Below are positions 10,269 to 19,456 of a stretch of 64,000 bases of DNA, piece by piece. Position 1 is the stretch's first letter, and the number at the start of each line of letters is the position of its first letter. Both the position numbers and the translations under genes were made by a program. The DNA lies in assembly GCF_003363135.1 (NCBI RefSeq), contig NZ_QRBB01000001.1, positions 124,001 through 188,000 of the forward strand, given 5' to 3'. The stretch is from Alteriqipengyuania lutimaris (GTDB taxonomy: Bacteria > Pseudomonadota > Alphaproteobacteria > Sphingomonadales > Sphingomonadaceae). The notes beneath the pieces are model-generated. The model saw only the letters and a program-made list of their open reading frames with translations. It searched no databases and was not told the origin of the DNA.

Positions 10269-11414
10269 ATGACCGGACAATTCCAGCTCACCGACGACCA
10301 GCTCGCGATCCAGGATATGGCGCAGCGGTTCACCGCCGACAACATCACGCCCCATGCGGGCAAGTGGGACGAGGAAAAGATCTTCCCCGTCGACACGATC
10401 AAGCAGACCGCCGAGCTCGGCTTCGGCGCAATCTATGTCAGCGAGGAAAGCGGCGGCATCGGCCTCGGCCGCCTCGAAGCGGCGCTGATCATGGAGGCGA
10501 TGGCCTATGGCTGCCCCACCACCAGCGCCTTCATCTCGATCCACAACATGGCGAGCTGGATGATCGACCGTTTCGGCGGGGCGGGCGTGAAGGAGAAATA
10601 CCTCCCGGATCTGGTCACGATGGACAAGATCGCCTCCTACTGCCTGACCGAACCGGGCAGCGGGTCCGACGCGGCGGCACTCAAGACGCAGGCGGTGCCG
10701 GATGGTGACCACTATGTGCTCAACGGCACCAAGCAGTTCATCTCCGGCGGCGGCGTGAACGACGTCTACGTCACCATGGTCCGCACCGGCGAGCACAAGA
10801 CCAAGGGCATCACCTGCCTCGTGGTCGACAAGGATACGCCCGGCGTTTCGTTCGGCGCGCCCGAGAAGAAGCTCGGCTGGAATGCCAGCCCGACCGCGCA
10901 GGTCATCTTCGAGGATGCGCGCGTGCCGGTCGAGAACCGCGTGGGCGACGAAGGTGAAGGCTTCCGCTTCGCGATGATGGGGCTCGACGGCGGGCGGCTG
11001 AACATCGGCGCCTGCTCGCTCGGCGGGGCGCAGCGCTGCCTCGACGAGGCAGTGAAGTACACCAAGGAGCGCCAGCAGTTCGACCAGCAGATCGCGGACT
11101 TCCAGAACACGCAGTTCATGCTCGCCGACATGGCGACCGATCTGGAGGCAGCGCGCGCGCTGCTCTACCTCGCGGCCGCCAAGGTCACCGACAACGCGCC
11201 CGACAAGTCTCGCTTCTCCGCGATGGCCAAGCGGCTGGCGACCGACAACGGCAGCAAGGTCGTCAACGACGCGCTGCAGCTGTTCGGCGGCTACGGCTAC
11301 CTCAAGGATTACCCGATCGAACGCTACTGGCGCGACCTGCGCGTGCACTCGATCCTCGAAGGCACCAACCAGGTGATGCGGATGATCGTGGGCCGGGATC
11401 TGCTGCGGCAGTGA
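10269..11414 (+). CDS. acyl-CoA dehydrogenase, probably isobutyryl-CoA dehydrogenase
   Basis: FAD enzyme introducing the alpha-beta double bond into a short branched acyl-CoA. 381 residues. Signatures are YCLTEPGSGSDAAALKT, QLFGGYGYLKDYPIERYWRD and the ILEGTNQVMR segment, whose Glu364 sits where short-chain family members carry the catalytic base. Isobutyryl-CoA is inferred as substrate because the following genes encode 3-hydroxyisobutyryl-CoA hydrolase and 3-hydroxyisobutyrate dehydrogenase. The next gene starts at a GTG overlapping the stop. Confidence 0.9.
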   Translation: MTGQFQLTDDQLAIQDMAQRFTADNITPHAGKWDEEKIFPVDTIKQTAELGFGAIYVSEESGGIGLGRLEAALIMEAMAYGCPTTSAFISIHNMASWMIDRFGGAGVKEKYLPDLVTMDKIASYCLTEPGSGSDAAALKTQAVPDGDHYVLNGTKQFISGGGVNDVYVTMVRTGEHKTKGITCLVVDKDTPGVSFGAPEKKLGWNASPTAQVIFEDARVPVENRVGDEGEGFRFAMMGLDGGRLNIGACSLGGAQRCLDEAVKYTKERQQFDQQIADFQNTQFMLADMATDLEAARALLYLAAAKVTDNAPDKSRFSAMAKRLATDNGSKVVNDALQLFGGYGYLKDYPIERYWRDLRVHSILEGTNQVMRMIVGRDLLRQ

Positions 11415-11797
11415 CCGGTCTTGCCATGACCACCTTCCTCGTCCCCGATTACGACGAGGCGATCGCTTTCTTCCGTGACGCGCTGGATTTCGCGGTCGAG
11501 GAAGACAGCGATCTGGGCGGCGGCAAGCGCTGGGTCGTCATGGCAGGGGCAAGCGGTGGCAAGTTGCTCGCGCGCGCCGCAAACGACGAACAGAGCGCGG
11601 CGATCGGCCATCAGGCAGCCGGGCGCGTCGGCTGGTTTCTCCAGTCGGACGATTTCGCGACCGACCATCGCCGCATGGCGCAATGGGGCGTCGAATTCAC
11701 CGAAGCACCGCGCGAAGAGCCTTATGGCACCGTCGCGGTTTTCAACGATCCGTGGGGCAACCGCTGGGATCTGATCGAACACAAGGACGCGGCATGA
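11411..11797 (+). CDS. VOC family (glyoxalase/bleomycin-resistance fold) protein
   Basis: 128 residues forming one vicinal-oxygen-chelate module: TFLVPDYDEAIAFFRDALDF at the start and FNDPWGNRWDLIEH at the end, both typical. The GTG at 11411 overlaps the acyl-CoA dehydrogenase stop (GTGA), and an ATG at 11426 is the alternative start. Its stop overlaps the hydrolase ATG (ATGA), so it sits translationally coupled inside the valine degradation operon. VOC proteins span many activities and the sequence does not fix one here. Confidence 0.85.
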   Translation: MTGLAMTTFLVPDYDEAIAFFRDALDFAVEEDSDLGGGKRWVVMAGASGGKLLARAANDEQSAAIGHQAAGRVGWFLQSDDFATDHRRMAQWGVEFTEAPREEPYGTVAVFNDPWGNRWDLIEHKDAA

Positions 11798-12840
11798 CCG
11801 ACCAGCTTAACATCCACACCCACCAGAACGTGGGCCATATCTCATTGAACCGCCCCAAGGCGATCCATGCGCTGACCACCGAGATGTGCGTCGCGATGGC
11901 CGATGCGCTGGGCGAGTGGGCCGACCATGCTGGCATCGCGGCGGTGATGATCGACCATGCCGAAGGGCGCGGCTTCTGCGCGGGTGGCGATATCGCGATG
12001 CTGCGAAACTCGGCGCTGAACGACGAGGGCAGGACGGGCCGCGAGTTCTTCCACGCCGAGTACCAGCTCAACCACCAGCTGTTCACCTACACCAAGCCGG
12101 TGGTCGCCTTCATGGACGGGATCACTATGGGCGGCGGCGTGGGCATCAGCCAGCCTGCGGCGTTCCGCGTGGCGACCGAGAACACCAGGTTCGCCATGCC
12201 CGAGACGGGCATCGGCCTGTTTCCGGACGTCGGCGGCGGCTGGTATCTCAGCCGGTTGCCGGGCCAGACGGGCAAGTTCCTCGCGCTCACCGGCGCACGG
12301 CTCGACGGGGCCGAGTGCCACGCCATCGGCCTCGCCACGCACTATATCGCGAGCGAGAAGCTGGCGCGCGTGAAGGCCGCGATCGTCGACGATCCGGCGA
12401 ACATCCAGTCTATTCTCGACGAGGCATCCGAAACCCCGCCCGAGGCACGCATCCTCGCCAATCGCGGGACGATCGACCGGCTGTTCGCGGGCCGCACGCT
12501 CGAGGAGATCCTCGCCGCGCTCGAGGCGGATGATTCCGACTGGGCCGCGAAGGAACTCAAGACGCTGCGCGCCAAGAGCCCGCAAAGCTGCAAGGTCGCG
12601 CTGCGCCAGCTGGCGGACAGCCTGACGCTGGGCAGCTTCGCCGACGAGATGCGGATGGAATACCGCATCGGCAGCCGCGTGCTCGTCAGCCACGATTTTG
12701 CGGAAGGGGTCCGCGCGGTGATCGTCGACAAGACCGGCGACCCGCAGTGGAACCCCGCCACGCCCCAAGGCGTAACCGACGAGCAGATCGGGGCGATCTT
12801 CGCCGCTCTGCCCGAGGGCGAGGAGTGGACGCCGCTATAA
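11794..12840 (+). CDS. 3-hydroxyisobutyryl-CoA hydrolase (HIBCH type)
   Basis: Crotonase-fold thioesterase that releases 3-hydroxyisobutyrate from its CoA ester in valine breakdown. The 348 residues are longer than ordinary enoyl-CoA hydratases and match the HIBCH subfamily: GRGFCAGGDIAML oxyanion loop, MGGGVG, and MPETGIGLFPDVGGGWYLSRL-type active site with Glu137 and Asp145 spaced as in characterised hydrolases. The start at 11794 overlaps the VOC stop by ATGA. The substrate product feeds MmsB, encoded 1 kb downstream. Confidence 0.92.
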   Translation: MTDQLNIHTHQNVGHISLNRPKAIHALTTEMCVAMADALGEWADHAGIAAVMIDHAEGRGFCAGGDIAMLRNSALNDEGRTGREFFHAEYQLNHQLFTYTKPVVAFMDGITMGGGVGISQPAAFRVATENTRFAMPETGIGLFPDVGGGWYLSRLPGQTGKFLALTGARLDGAECHAIGLATHYIASEKLARVKAAIVDDPANIQSILDEASETPPEARILANRGTIDRLFAGRTLEEILAALEADDSDWAAKELKTLRAKSPQSCKVALRQLADSLTLGSFADEMRMEYRIGSRVLVSHDFAEGVRAVIVDKTGDPQWNPATPQGVTDEQIGAIFAALPEGEEWTPL

Positions 12841-12846
12841 CCCTCC

Positions 12847-12936
12847 CGTCATCCCCGCGCATGCGGGGACCCATCTCCGGCACACGCCACTGATGGGACA
12901 ATCGGGAGATGGCTTCCCGCCTGCGCGGGAATGACG
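12847..12936. repeat. long imperfect inverted repeat element
   Basis: Arms 12847-12878 and 12904-12936 are near-perfect reverse complements (about 27 of 32 positions), each containing a smaller GC-rich palindrome of the gtcat-ccccgcgcatgcgggg type. The whole can fold into a cruciform or long RNA hairpin between the two crotonase genes. It resembles dispersed intergenic palindromes common in alphaproteobacteria. The right arm ends 15 bases before the next start. Confidence 0.8.
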
Positions 12937-12951
12937 AATACGGAGAGAGAC

Positions 12952-13734
12952 ATGGCCTACGAAACCATCACCACGCAGACCGACGGTGCCGTCACCACCA
13001 TCACGCTCAACCGCCCGCAGGCGCTCAATGCGCTTTCCAGCGTGGTGCTCGACGAGCTGATCGACGCCTTCGCCGCCTACGAGAACGACGACAGCCAGCT
13101 GTGCGCGATCCTGACCGGGTCGGGCGACAAGGCCTTCGCGGCGGGCGCGGACATCAAGGAAATGAGCGAGAAGGACGCGGCGGACTTCTATCTGCAGGAT
13201 TTCTTCGCCAAGTGGACCAGCCATATCGTCGAGGCCGTCCGCAAGCCTTGGATCGCGGCGGTCAACGGCTTCGCGCTGGGCGGCGGGTGCGAGCTGGCGA
13301 TGATGGCCGACTTCATCATTGCGAGTGACAAGGCCAAGTTCGGCCAGCCCGAGATCAAGCTGGGCGTCGCGCCGGGCATGGGCGGATCGCAGCGGCTCAC
13401 CCGCGCGGTCGGCAAGGCCAAGGCGATGGAAATGTGCCTGACCGGCCGGATGATGGACGCCGAGGAAGCCGAACGCAGCGGCCTCGTCGCCCGCGTTGTG
13501 CCGCATGACACGCTGATGGACGAGGTACGCACCACCGCCGCGACCATCGCCGGAATGCCGCCGATGGCCGCGATGGTGAACAAGGAAATGGTCAACGCGG
13601 CCTACGAGACCTTCCTCGGTCAGGGCGTGCTCCACGAACGCCGCCTGTTCCAGATCCTCACCGCGACCGAGGACAAGGCCGAAGGCATGAAGGCCTTCAT
13701 CGAGAAGCGCGACGGGCAGTGGAAGGGGCGGTGA
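12952..13734 (+). CDS. enoyl-CoA hydratase
   Basis: Crotonase-fold enzyme adding water to an enoyl-CoA, here probably methacrylyl-CoA in the valine pathway. 260 residues. Visible motifs: [10 protein letters not shown] (oxyanion hole), [16 protein letters not shown] with the first catalytic Glu, and [20 protein letters not shown] with the second. I chose the ATG at 12952, preceded by GGAGAG, over an in-frame ATG at 12931 that lies inside the inverted repeat. Confidence 0.92.
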   Translation: MAYETITTQTDGAVTTITLNRPQALNALSSVVLDELIDAFAAYENDDSQLCAILTGSGDKAFAAGADIKEMSEKDAADFYLQDFFAKWTSHIVEAVRKPWIAAVNGFALGGGCELAMMADFIIASDKAKFGQPEIKLGVAPGMGGSQRLTRAVGKAKAMEMCLTGRMMDAEEAERSGLVARVVPHDTLMDEVRTTAATIAGMPPMAAMVNKEMVNAAYETFLGQGVLHERRLFQILTATEDKAEGMKAFIEKRDGQWKGR

Positions 13735-13743
13735 ACCCTTAAG

Positions 13744-13884
13744 CCCTCTCCCCTTGAGGGGAGAGGGTTGGGAGAGGGGCCTGCAAGTCTCGCAGACCAG
13801 ATCGCCCCTCTCCAACTTCGGCTAGCGCCCCCGATCAAGTCCGGGGTCGCAAGCCTGCGTATCCTCTCCCCGCACGGGGAGAGG
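13744..13884. repeat. cluster of GC-rich palindromes between enoyl-CoA hydratase and mmsB
   Basis: A perfect 10-base inverted repeat ccctctcccc/ggggagaggg spans 13744-13767, and a second, cctctccccg/cggggagagg with a 2-base loop, spans 13863-13884. Between them lie arms gttgggagaggggc and gcccctctccaac. The block can fold as nested hairpins and could act as an RNA processing or attenuation element; related sequence recurs after mmsB. Confidence 0.75.
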
Positions 13885-13901
13885 GCAATTGGAGAGATGC
13901 T

Positions 13902-14774
13902 ATGAAAATCGCCTTTATCGGCCTCGGCAACATGGGCGGCGGGATGGCCGCGAACTTGGTCAAGAACGGCCATGAAGTGCGCGCGTTCGACCTTTCGGAG
14001 CACGCGCTCGCCAAGGCCAAGAGCAATGGCTGCGAGACCTTCACCGGTGCGAAGGAAGCCGTGCAGGGCGTCGACGCGGTGGTCTCGATGCTGCCCAATG
14101 GCGCGATCGTGAAGTCGGTCTATTCCGACGCCGTGATCGGCCACGCGCCCGAAGGTACGGCGCTGCTCGACTGCTCGACCATCGACGTCGCGACCGCCAA
14201 GGAAGTGACCGAAATGGCCACCGCCAAGGGCTACAAGATGGTCGACGCGCCGGTCAGCGGCGGGATCGCGGCGGCGGACGGCGGCACGCTGACCTTCATG
14301 GTCGGCGGCAGCGAAGAGGCATTCGCGGCGGCCAGGCCGATCCTCGAAAGCATGGGCAAGGCGGTGATCCACGCGGGCGACGCGGGCGCGGGCCAGACCG
14401 CCAAGATCTGCAACAACATGCTGCTCGCAATCTCGATGATCGGCGTCGCCGAAGCGATGCAGATGGCGCAGAAGCTGGGGCTCGATCCGCAGAAGTTTTA
14501 CGAGATTTCCTCGCAGTCGAGCGGCTATTGCTGGTCGCTCAACGCCTACACCCCGCTGCCGGGCGTGGGCGTCGAGAGCCCTGCCGACAAGGACTACCAG
14601 GGCGGCTTCGCGACTGCGCTGATGCTCAAGGACCTGCGCCTCGCGATGGCGGCGGCGGAAGAGGTCGACGCGGGCGTCCCGCTGGGCGCCCGCGCGGCGA
14701 GCCTCTACGAGGATTTTTCGGGCGCGGGCAACGACGGCCTCGACTTCTCGGCGATCATCAAGACGTACAAGTAA
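13902..14774 (+). CDS. mmsB: 3-hydroxyisobutyrate dehydrogenase
   Basis: NAD-dependent oxidation of 3-hydroxyisobutyrate to methylmalonate semialdehyde, the substrate of MmsA. 290 residues, typical for the beta-hydroxyacid dehydrogenase family: nucleotide-binding GLGNMGGGMAANLVKNGHEV, substrate-binding DAPVSGG, and GAGQTAKICNNML with catalytic Lys168. Closes the plus-strand valine cluster; a hairpin follows at once and the next gene converges from the other strand. Confidence 0.95.
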   Translation: MKIAFIGLGNMGGGMAANLVKNGHEVRAFDLSEHALAKAKSNGCETFTGAKEAVQGVDAVVSMLPNGAIVKSVYSDAVIGHAPEGTALLDCSTIDVATAKEVTEMATAKGYKMVDAPVSGGIAAADGGTLTFMVGGSEEAFAAARPILESMGKAVIHAGDAGAGQTAKICNNMLLAISMIGVAEAMQMAQKLGLDPQKFYEISSQSSGYCWSLNAYTPLPGVGVESPADKDYQGGFATALMLKDLRLAMAAAEEVDAGVPLGARAASLYEDFSGAGNDGLDFSAIIKTYK

Positions 14775-14782
14775 GCCGCAAT

Positions 14783-14924
14783 CCTCCCCGTTTTCGCGCC
14801 AGCGCAAACGGGGAGGTGGCGCGCAGCCGCAGGCTGCGTGACGGAGGGGCCATGGCGCTACCGGCCCCTCCACCGCCCTGCGGGCGGTCCCCCTCCCCAT
14901 TTATCCTGCGAAGAAACGGGGAGG
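14783..14924. repeat. palindromic block after mmsB, possible two-way terminator
   Basis: A perfect 11-base stem cctccccgttt/aaacggggagg lies at 14783-14793 and 14806-14816, just past the mmsB stop, and a degenerate copy (ccctccccattt ... aacggggagg) ends at 14924, just before the stop of the converging gene. No long T-tract follows. The block separates two convergent operons and shares its gggaggg theme with the repeats at 13744-13884. Confidence 0.65.
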
Positions 14925-14925
14925 A

Positions 14926-15651
14926 TCAGAAGTCTTCGAGAATCCGCTCCAACCATTCGCGTGGAGCCTTGCGGCGGCCTACATCCGCGACGAATTCCTG
15001 CCCCCGGCTGACCGCGATCAGGCGATTGCGCTCGGCCCAGCGCCACTGCGCATCGTGGTAGGAGAGGTCACCGCGCCGCAACCACTTCGGCCGCATCCAC
15101 CGGCTGAGCGCTTCGCCCGGTGCCGTCAGCCGTAGCGCATCGGAGGCCCTGCCCGCCATTCGCCCCGGCCCGACATAGAGCGTATCGTTCGCCCCATGCA
15201 GGCCCAGCGCGTGGGGATGGCCGAGTGCCGCATACTCGGCACGCTCCGCTTCGTCGCACGCGGTCAGGTCGATCACCTGCTCGACTTCGAGGTATCCGAA
15301 GATGCGGTGATGCGGCCCGTGCTCCTCCCCCGCAAACCGCCCGAAGAACACGAACACGTCGCCCCGCCCCACGCCGTGATTGGCGAGATGCGTCTGCGCC
15401 GCGCCGACCTGCCCGAACAGGCAGCGGCCTTCGCGGGTGAACATCGGATCGTGGTGGCAAAGCGAGTCCGCGCCATACGCGTCCCTGCTCGCCCTCGCGG
15501 CATGGTCACCCAGGCCCAGGTCACCATAGGTCGTTCTTGCGATCCCCTTGCTGTCGGGGATCGGCAGCGAGACCGGTACGCCATCCACGATGGGCGACGA
15601 TCCGCCGCCCGATCCGCTGTCGAACCCCTTGCGGCTGAAGACGATCTTCAT
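14926..15651 (-). CDS. putative nucleotide-modification-associated protein (Nmad3-like)
   Basis: 241 residues starting MKIVFSRKGFDSGSGG, followed by SPIVDGVPVSLPIPD and TTYGDLGLG, a pattern I recognise from the Nmad3 family, which was predicted computationally to be linked to nucleic-acid base modification. HxD-type and HGVGRGDVFVFFG-like segments lie mid-protein, and a PKWLRRGDLSYH segment near the end. The start is 12 bases after the gcvPB stop on the same strand, so it is likely the last gene of the glycine-riboswitch operon. The family assignment is from memory of motifs; biochemical function is unknown. Confidence 0.65.
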   Translation of the reverse strand: MKIVFSRKGFDSGSGGGSSPIVDGVPVSLPIPDSKGIARTTYGDLGLGDHAARASRDAYGADSLCHHDPMFTREGRCLFGQVGAAQTHLANHGVGRGDVFVFFGRFAGEEHGPHHRIFGYLEVEQVIDLTACDEAERAEYAALGHPHALGLHGANDTLYVGPGRMAGRASDALRLTAPGEALSRWMRPKWLRRGDLSYHDAQWRWAERNRLIAVSRGQEFVADVGRRKAPREWLERILEDF

Positions 15652-15663
15652 GCCGCGCGGTTT

Positions 15664-17265
15664 CTACTGCCCGCCGATCTCGCTCGGCACGGGCTTGCCT
15701 GCAGGGGCGAGTTCGCCCTCCCATGCCAGCACCGGCTTGCGCGCCGCCTGCGTTTCGTCGAGCCGGCGACGCGGCGCGAAGTAGGGCGCGGCTTTCAGGC
15801 TCTCGTCGCCTGCCTTCGCCCGCTCGGCGACCGAGCGCAGTGCTCCGATGAACTGGTCGAGGCCCGCCTTGCTCTCGGTCTCGGTCGGCTCGATCAGCAT
15901 CGCGCCGTGGACCACCAGCGGGAAGTACATCGTCATAGGGTGGAAGCCCTCGTCGATCAGCGCCTTGGCGAGGTCGAGCGTGGAGATGTCCTCGGCAAAG
16001 CCTTTGTCGCCGAACAGCGCCTCGTGCATGCACGGGCCGCTCTCGCCGTATGGCGCGAAGAGCAGATCGTCGAGCGAGCGCAGGATGTAGTTCGCGTTGA
16101 GCACCGCGTCTTCGGCGACCTGCGCCAGCCCGTCCGCCCCATGGCTGAGGATGTAGGTCAGCGCGCGGGTAAACATGCCCATCTGCCCATGGAACGCGGT
16201 CATCCGGCCGAAAGCGTCCGAGTGGCCGAACTCGTGCGCGTTCTCTTCCTCGACCAGGTGCACCGTGCCGTCTTCGCCGCGCGCGGTGAACGGCAGCGGG
16301 GCGTAGGGCGAGAGCGCTTCGGACAGGACCACCGGGCCCGAGCCCGGCCCGCCGCCACCGTGCGGGGTGGAGAAGGTCTTGTGCAGGTTGATGTGCATCG
16401 CATCGACGCCGAGGTCGCCGGGGCGGACCTTGCCGACGATCGCGTTGAAGTTCGCCCCGTCGCAATAGACGAAGCCGCCCGCCTCGTGGACCGCGTCCGA
16501 GATCGCCTTCATGTCGCGCTCGAACAACCCGCAGGTGTTGGGGTTGGTGATCATCACCGCCGCCACATCGGAGCCGAGCCGCGCCTTGAGCTTCTCCAGA
16601 TCCACGCGACCTTCGGCGGTGGCGGGGATATCCTCGACCTCATAGCCGGCGAATGCTGCGGTGGCGGGGTTGGTGCCGTGCGCGCTCTCGGGCACCAGCA
16701 CGACCTTGCGCGCATCGCCGCGCGCTTCGAGCGCAGCGCGTATGCACAGGATGCCGCACAGCTCGCCATGCGCGCCCGCCTTGGGGCTCATCGCGACCGA
16801 GTGCATGCCGGTCAGCGTGATCAGCCAGTTGGCCAGATCGCTGACGACTTCGAGCGCACCGCGCACCGTATCTACCGGCTGCAGCGGGTGGACGTCGGCA
16901 AAGCCGGGCATCCGCGCGACCTTCTCGTTCAGGCGCGGATTGTGCTTCATCGTGCACGAGCCGAGCGGGAAGAGGCCAAGGTCGATCGCGTAGTTCTGGC
17001 GGCTCAGCCGCGTATAGTGGCGCACCGCTTCGGGCTCGGCGAGGCCGGGCAGGTCGATCGCATCTGCGCGCTCCAGGCCGCCGAGGCGGCTCGATGTGCC
17101 GGTAGGGACCGCGGGCAGGTCGACGCCGGTGGTGCCGGCGCGGCCGATCTCGAAGATCAGCGGTTCTTCCAGCATCAGGGCGCGGTTGCCGGTGGTGGTG
17201 GGGCTGTCGGCATCGCCCATCAGCGGCGCGCTGGGCTTCCAGCCGGACTTGTTGGGCGCGTTCAT
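15664..17265 (-). CDS. gcvPB: glycine dehydrogenase (decarboxylating) subunit 2
   Basis: PLP-binding half of the split P-protein of the glycine cleavage system. 533 residues from the ATG at 17265, which overlaps the gcvPA stop (ATGA); the open frame continues upstream only inside gcvPA. The PLP lysine is Lys296 in [19 protein letters not shown], and [16 protein letters not shown] sequence is seen as [13 protein letters not shown] near residue 100. Acts with GcvPA, GcvH and GcvT to decarboxylate glycine. Confidence 0.96.
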   Translation of the reverse strand: MNAPNKSGWKPSAPLMGDADSPTTTGNRALMLEEPLIFEIGRAGTTGVDLPAVPTGTSSRLGGLERADAIDLPGLAEPEAVRHYTRLSRQNYAIDLGLFPLGSCTMKHNPRLNEKVARMPGFADVHPLQPVDTVRGALEVVSDLANWLITLTGMHSVAMSPKAGAHGELCGILCIRAALEARGDARKVVLVPESAHGTNPATAAFAGYEVEDIPATAEGRVDLEKLKARLGSDVAAVMITNPNTCGLFERDMKAISDAVHEAGGFVYCDGANFNAIVGKVRPGDLGVDAMHINLHKTFSTPHGGGGPGSGPVVLSEALSPYAPLPFTARGEDGTVHLVEEENAHEFGHSDAFGRMTAFHGQMGMFTRALTYILSHGADGLAQVAEDAVLNANYILRSLDDLLFAPYGESGPCMHEALFGDKGFAEDISTLDLAKALIDEGFHPMTMYFPLVVHGAMLIEPTETESKAGLDQFIGALRSVAERAKAGDESLKAAPYFAPRRRLDETQAARKPVLAWEGELAPAGKPVPSEIGGQ

Positions 17266-18629
17266 GCCAGCACCTCCTTCAGGGCAGCGCAGAGGGCGTC
17301 GATATCGTCCTCGCTGGTGGTTTCGGTGAGCGTGACGAGCAGGCCGTCGGTGAGGTCCTCCGCATGCGGATAGAGCCGCCCGAGCGAGACGCCCGCGAGG
17401 ATGCCCTTGTCGGCAAGCGTGCGGACCACTTCGCGCGCATCCTGCCCGAGCCGGATCGTGAATTCGTTGAAGAAACTGTCGTTCAGCACGGAAACGCCGG
17501 GCACCTCGGCCAGCCTGTCCGCCGCAAGGCAAGCGAGCCGGTGGTTCTCCGCCGCCAGCCGCCGCAGACCTTCCTCACCCAGCAGCGTCATGTGGACACT
17601 GAAGGCGAGCGCGCACAGCCCGCTATTGGTGCAGATATTGCTGGTCGCCTTCTCGCGCCGGATATGCTGCTCGCGGGTCGAGAGCGTCAGCACGAAGCCG
17701 CGCTTGCCCTCGGCATCGGTGGTCTCGCCACACAGCCGCCCCGGCATCATGCGCACATGCTTCTGTTCGCGCACCGCAAACAGGCCCAGATACGGCCCGC
17801 CGAACTGGAGCCCGACACCAATCGCCTGCCCCTCGCCGACGACGATGTCCGCGCCCATTTCGCCGGGCGACTTGATCGCACCCAGCGCCACCGGCTCGAG
17901 ATTGACCGCGATCACCAGCGCGCCCTTGGCATGGGCGGCTTCGCTGATCTTCTCGAGGTCGCACAGGCGGCCGAGAATGTCTGGATACTGGACCACGACG
18001 CAGGAGGTGTCCTCGTCGATCCGCCCGATGAGCCCGTCGAGATCGGGGCTGCCCTTCATCGTCGGCAGCGCGTCGGCAATCTCGTCTTCGGTAAACTTCG
18101 CCATGGTCCGGATGACCTCGGCATAGTGCGGGTGCAGCGCGCCCGAGAGGACGACCTTCTTGCGCTTGCCGCGCGCAATCCGCCCGGCCATCGCGATCGC
18201 TTCCCAGCACGCGGTCGAGCCGTCGTACATGCTCGCATTGGCCACCGCGCAGCCATAGAGCCGCGCGACCTGGCTCTGGAACTCGAACAGCATCTGCAGC
18301 GTGCCCTGCGCGATCTCCGGCTGATACGGAGTATAGGCGGTCAGGAACTCGCCGCGCTGGATGATGTGGTCGACAGTGGCCGGGACGTGGTGCTTGTACG
18401 CCCCCGCGCCGAGGAAGAAGGGCGCATCGGCCGCCGCGAGGTTCTTCTTGGAGAGCGCGCGCATATGGCGCTCCACCGCCATCTCGCTGGCGTGCATCGG
18501 CAGGCCGTGGATCGGCCCGTCGAGCCGGGCCTCTTCGGGCACGTCGACGAACAGGTCGTCGATGCTGGAAGCACCGATTTTCGCGAGCATCTCGCCGCGG
18601 TCGGCATCGGTCAGTGGGAGGTAGCGCAT
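17262..18629 (-). CDS. gcvPA: glycine dehydrogenase (decarboxylating) subunit 1
   Basis: First half of the two-subunit glycine decarboxylase. 455 residues beginning [15 protein letters not shown], with [12 protein letters not shown] and [13 protein letters not shown] typical of GcvPA. Its ATG lies directly against the TAG stop of the upstream lipoprotein gene, with no spacer, and its stop overlaps the gcvPB start, so the downstream half of the operon is tightly coupled. Confidence 0.96.
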   Translation of the reverse strand: MRYLPLTDADRGEMLAKIGASSIDDLFVDVPEEARLDGPIHGLPMHASEMAVERHMRALSKKNLAAADAPFFLGAGAYKHHVPATVDHIIQRGEFLTAYTPYQPEIAQGTLQMLFEFQSQVARLYGCAVANASMYDGSTACWEAIAMAGRIARGKRKKVVLSGALHPHYAEVIRTMAKFTEDEIADALPTMKGSPDLDGLIGRIDEDTSCVVVQYPDILGRLCDLEKISEAAHAKGALVIAVNLEPVALGAIKSPGEMGADIVVGEGQAIGVGLQFGGPYLGLFAVREQKHVRMMPGRLCGETTDAEGKRGFVLTLSTREQHIRREKATSNICTNSGLCALAFSVHMTLLGEEGLRRLAAENHRLACLAADRLAEVPGVSVLNDSFFNEFTIRLGQDAREVVRTLADKGILAGVSLGRLYPHAEDLTDGLLVTLTETTSEDDIDALCAALKEVLA

Positions 18630-19085
18630 CTATTCTGCCTGGTTCTGAGGATTGATTGAAGTAATATCGAAGGGGTACAAATCGGGCGCACGGTCGGTGC
18701 AGCCACCGTTCCACCCCCGGCATTCGGCGCTGACCAAGGCGATCAGCTCGACTTCTTCAAACTGGAGTGGCGCTGCCCGATTATCAAAGTCACCGAGACT
18801 CGCGATGCTCAGTCGACGATCCATCGCCCGTTCCCATGCGTCGGAGCTAACATCGCCATCGGCCGCAGTCTGCGCATCGTTGTGTGTTTCATAGATCGCG
18901 CAATCGAGGCCTTCGCATGTCCCGAGCCACCCGTGAATCCGGTAGATATGGCCATCCCAGCGATTGATGTTGTCGATCACTTTCGCGACCGACACCTCAC
19001 CCTTCTCGCCCAACTTCGAGTCGGCGCAGGCAGTCAGCGCGAACGCAAACGCCAAGGCGACAGTGAGGGCGAGACGATGGCTCAC
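18630..19085 (-). CDS. lipoprotein of unknown function inside the gcv operon
   Basis: 151 residues from a GTG at 19085 that overlaps the gcvH stop (GTGA). The N-terminus is a lipoprotein signal ([16 protein letters not shown], lipobox LTAC). The mature part contains [29 protein letters not shown] and a Cys-rich [12 protein letters not shown] segment, so at least four cysteines could form disulfides in the periplasm. It separates gcvH from gcvPA with no spare bases on either side. I do not recognise the family, and a role in cytosolic glycine cleavage is not obvious. Confidence 0.75.
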   Translation of the reverse strand: MSHRLALTVALAFAFALTACADSKLGEKGEVSVAKVIDNINRWDGHIYRIHGWLGTCEGLDCAIYETHNDAQTAADGDVSSDAWERAMDRRLSIASLGDFDNRAAPLQFEEVELIALVSAECRGWNGGCTDRAPDLYPFDITSINPQNQAE

Positions 19086-19453
19086 AGCCCCTCGACGAAA
19101 CTCTTGTAGGCGGCTTCGTCCATCAGGCCTTCGAGCTCGCTCTCGTCGGCGACGGTCAGCTTGAAGAACCAGCCGTCTTCTTCCGGAGAGGTGTTCACCA
19201 GCGCGGGGTCTTCTTCGAGCGCGGAGTTGACCTCGATCACGGTGCCGGTGATCGGCGCGTAGACGTCGCTCGCCGCCTTCACGGATTCGACAACCGCGGC
19301 GTCCTTGCTCTTTTCGAGCTCAGTGCCTTCATCGGGCAGTTCGACGAACACGATGTCGCCCAGCTGCTCCTGCGCATAGTCGGTGATGCCGACGGTAGCG
19401 GATTCGCCTTCGACTTCGATCCATTCGTGGTCTTCGGTGTAGTAACGGGACAT
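19082..19453 (-). CDS. gcvH: glycine cleavage system H protein
   Basis: Lipoyl carrier of the glycine cleavage system. 123 residues; the lipoylation site is Lys59 in [27 protein letters not shown] precedes it as expected. The gene starts 3 bases after the gcvT stop and its own stop overlaps the GTG of the lipoprotein gene. Confidence 0.96.
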   Translation of the reverse strand: MSRYYTEDHEWIEVEGESATVGITDYAQEQLGDIVFVELPDEGTELEKSKDAAVVESVKAASDVYAPITGTVIEVNSALEEDPALVNTSPEEDGWFFKLTVADESELEGLMDEAAYKSFVEGL

Positions 19454-19456
19454 TTC

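Noticed and set aside
8742..11348. 868-residue minus-strand open frame
   Set aside because: Antisense to two lipoproteins and the acyl-CoA dehydrogenase, whose signal peptides and catalytic motifs are clear.
15196..17373. 725-residue plus-strand open frame
   Set aside because: Antisense to gcvPB; the PLP motif and operon overlaps are on the other strand.
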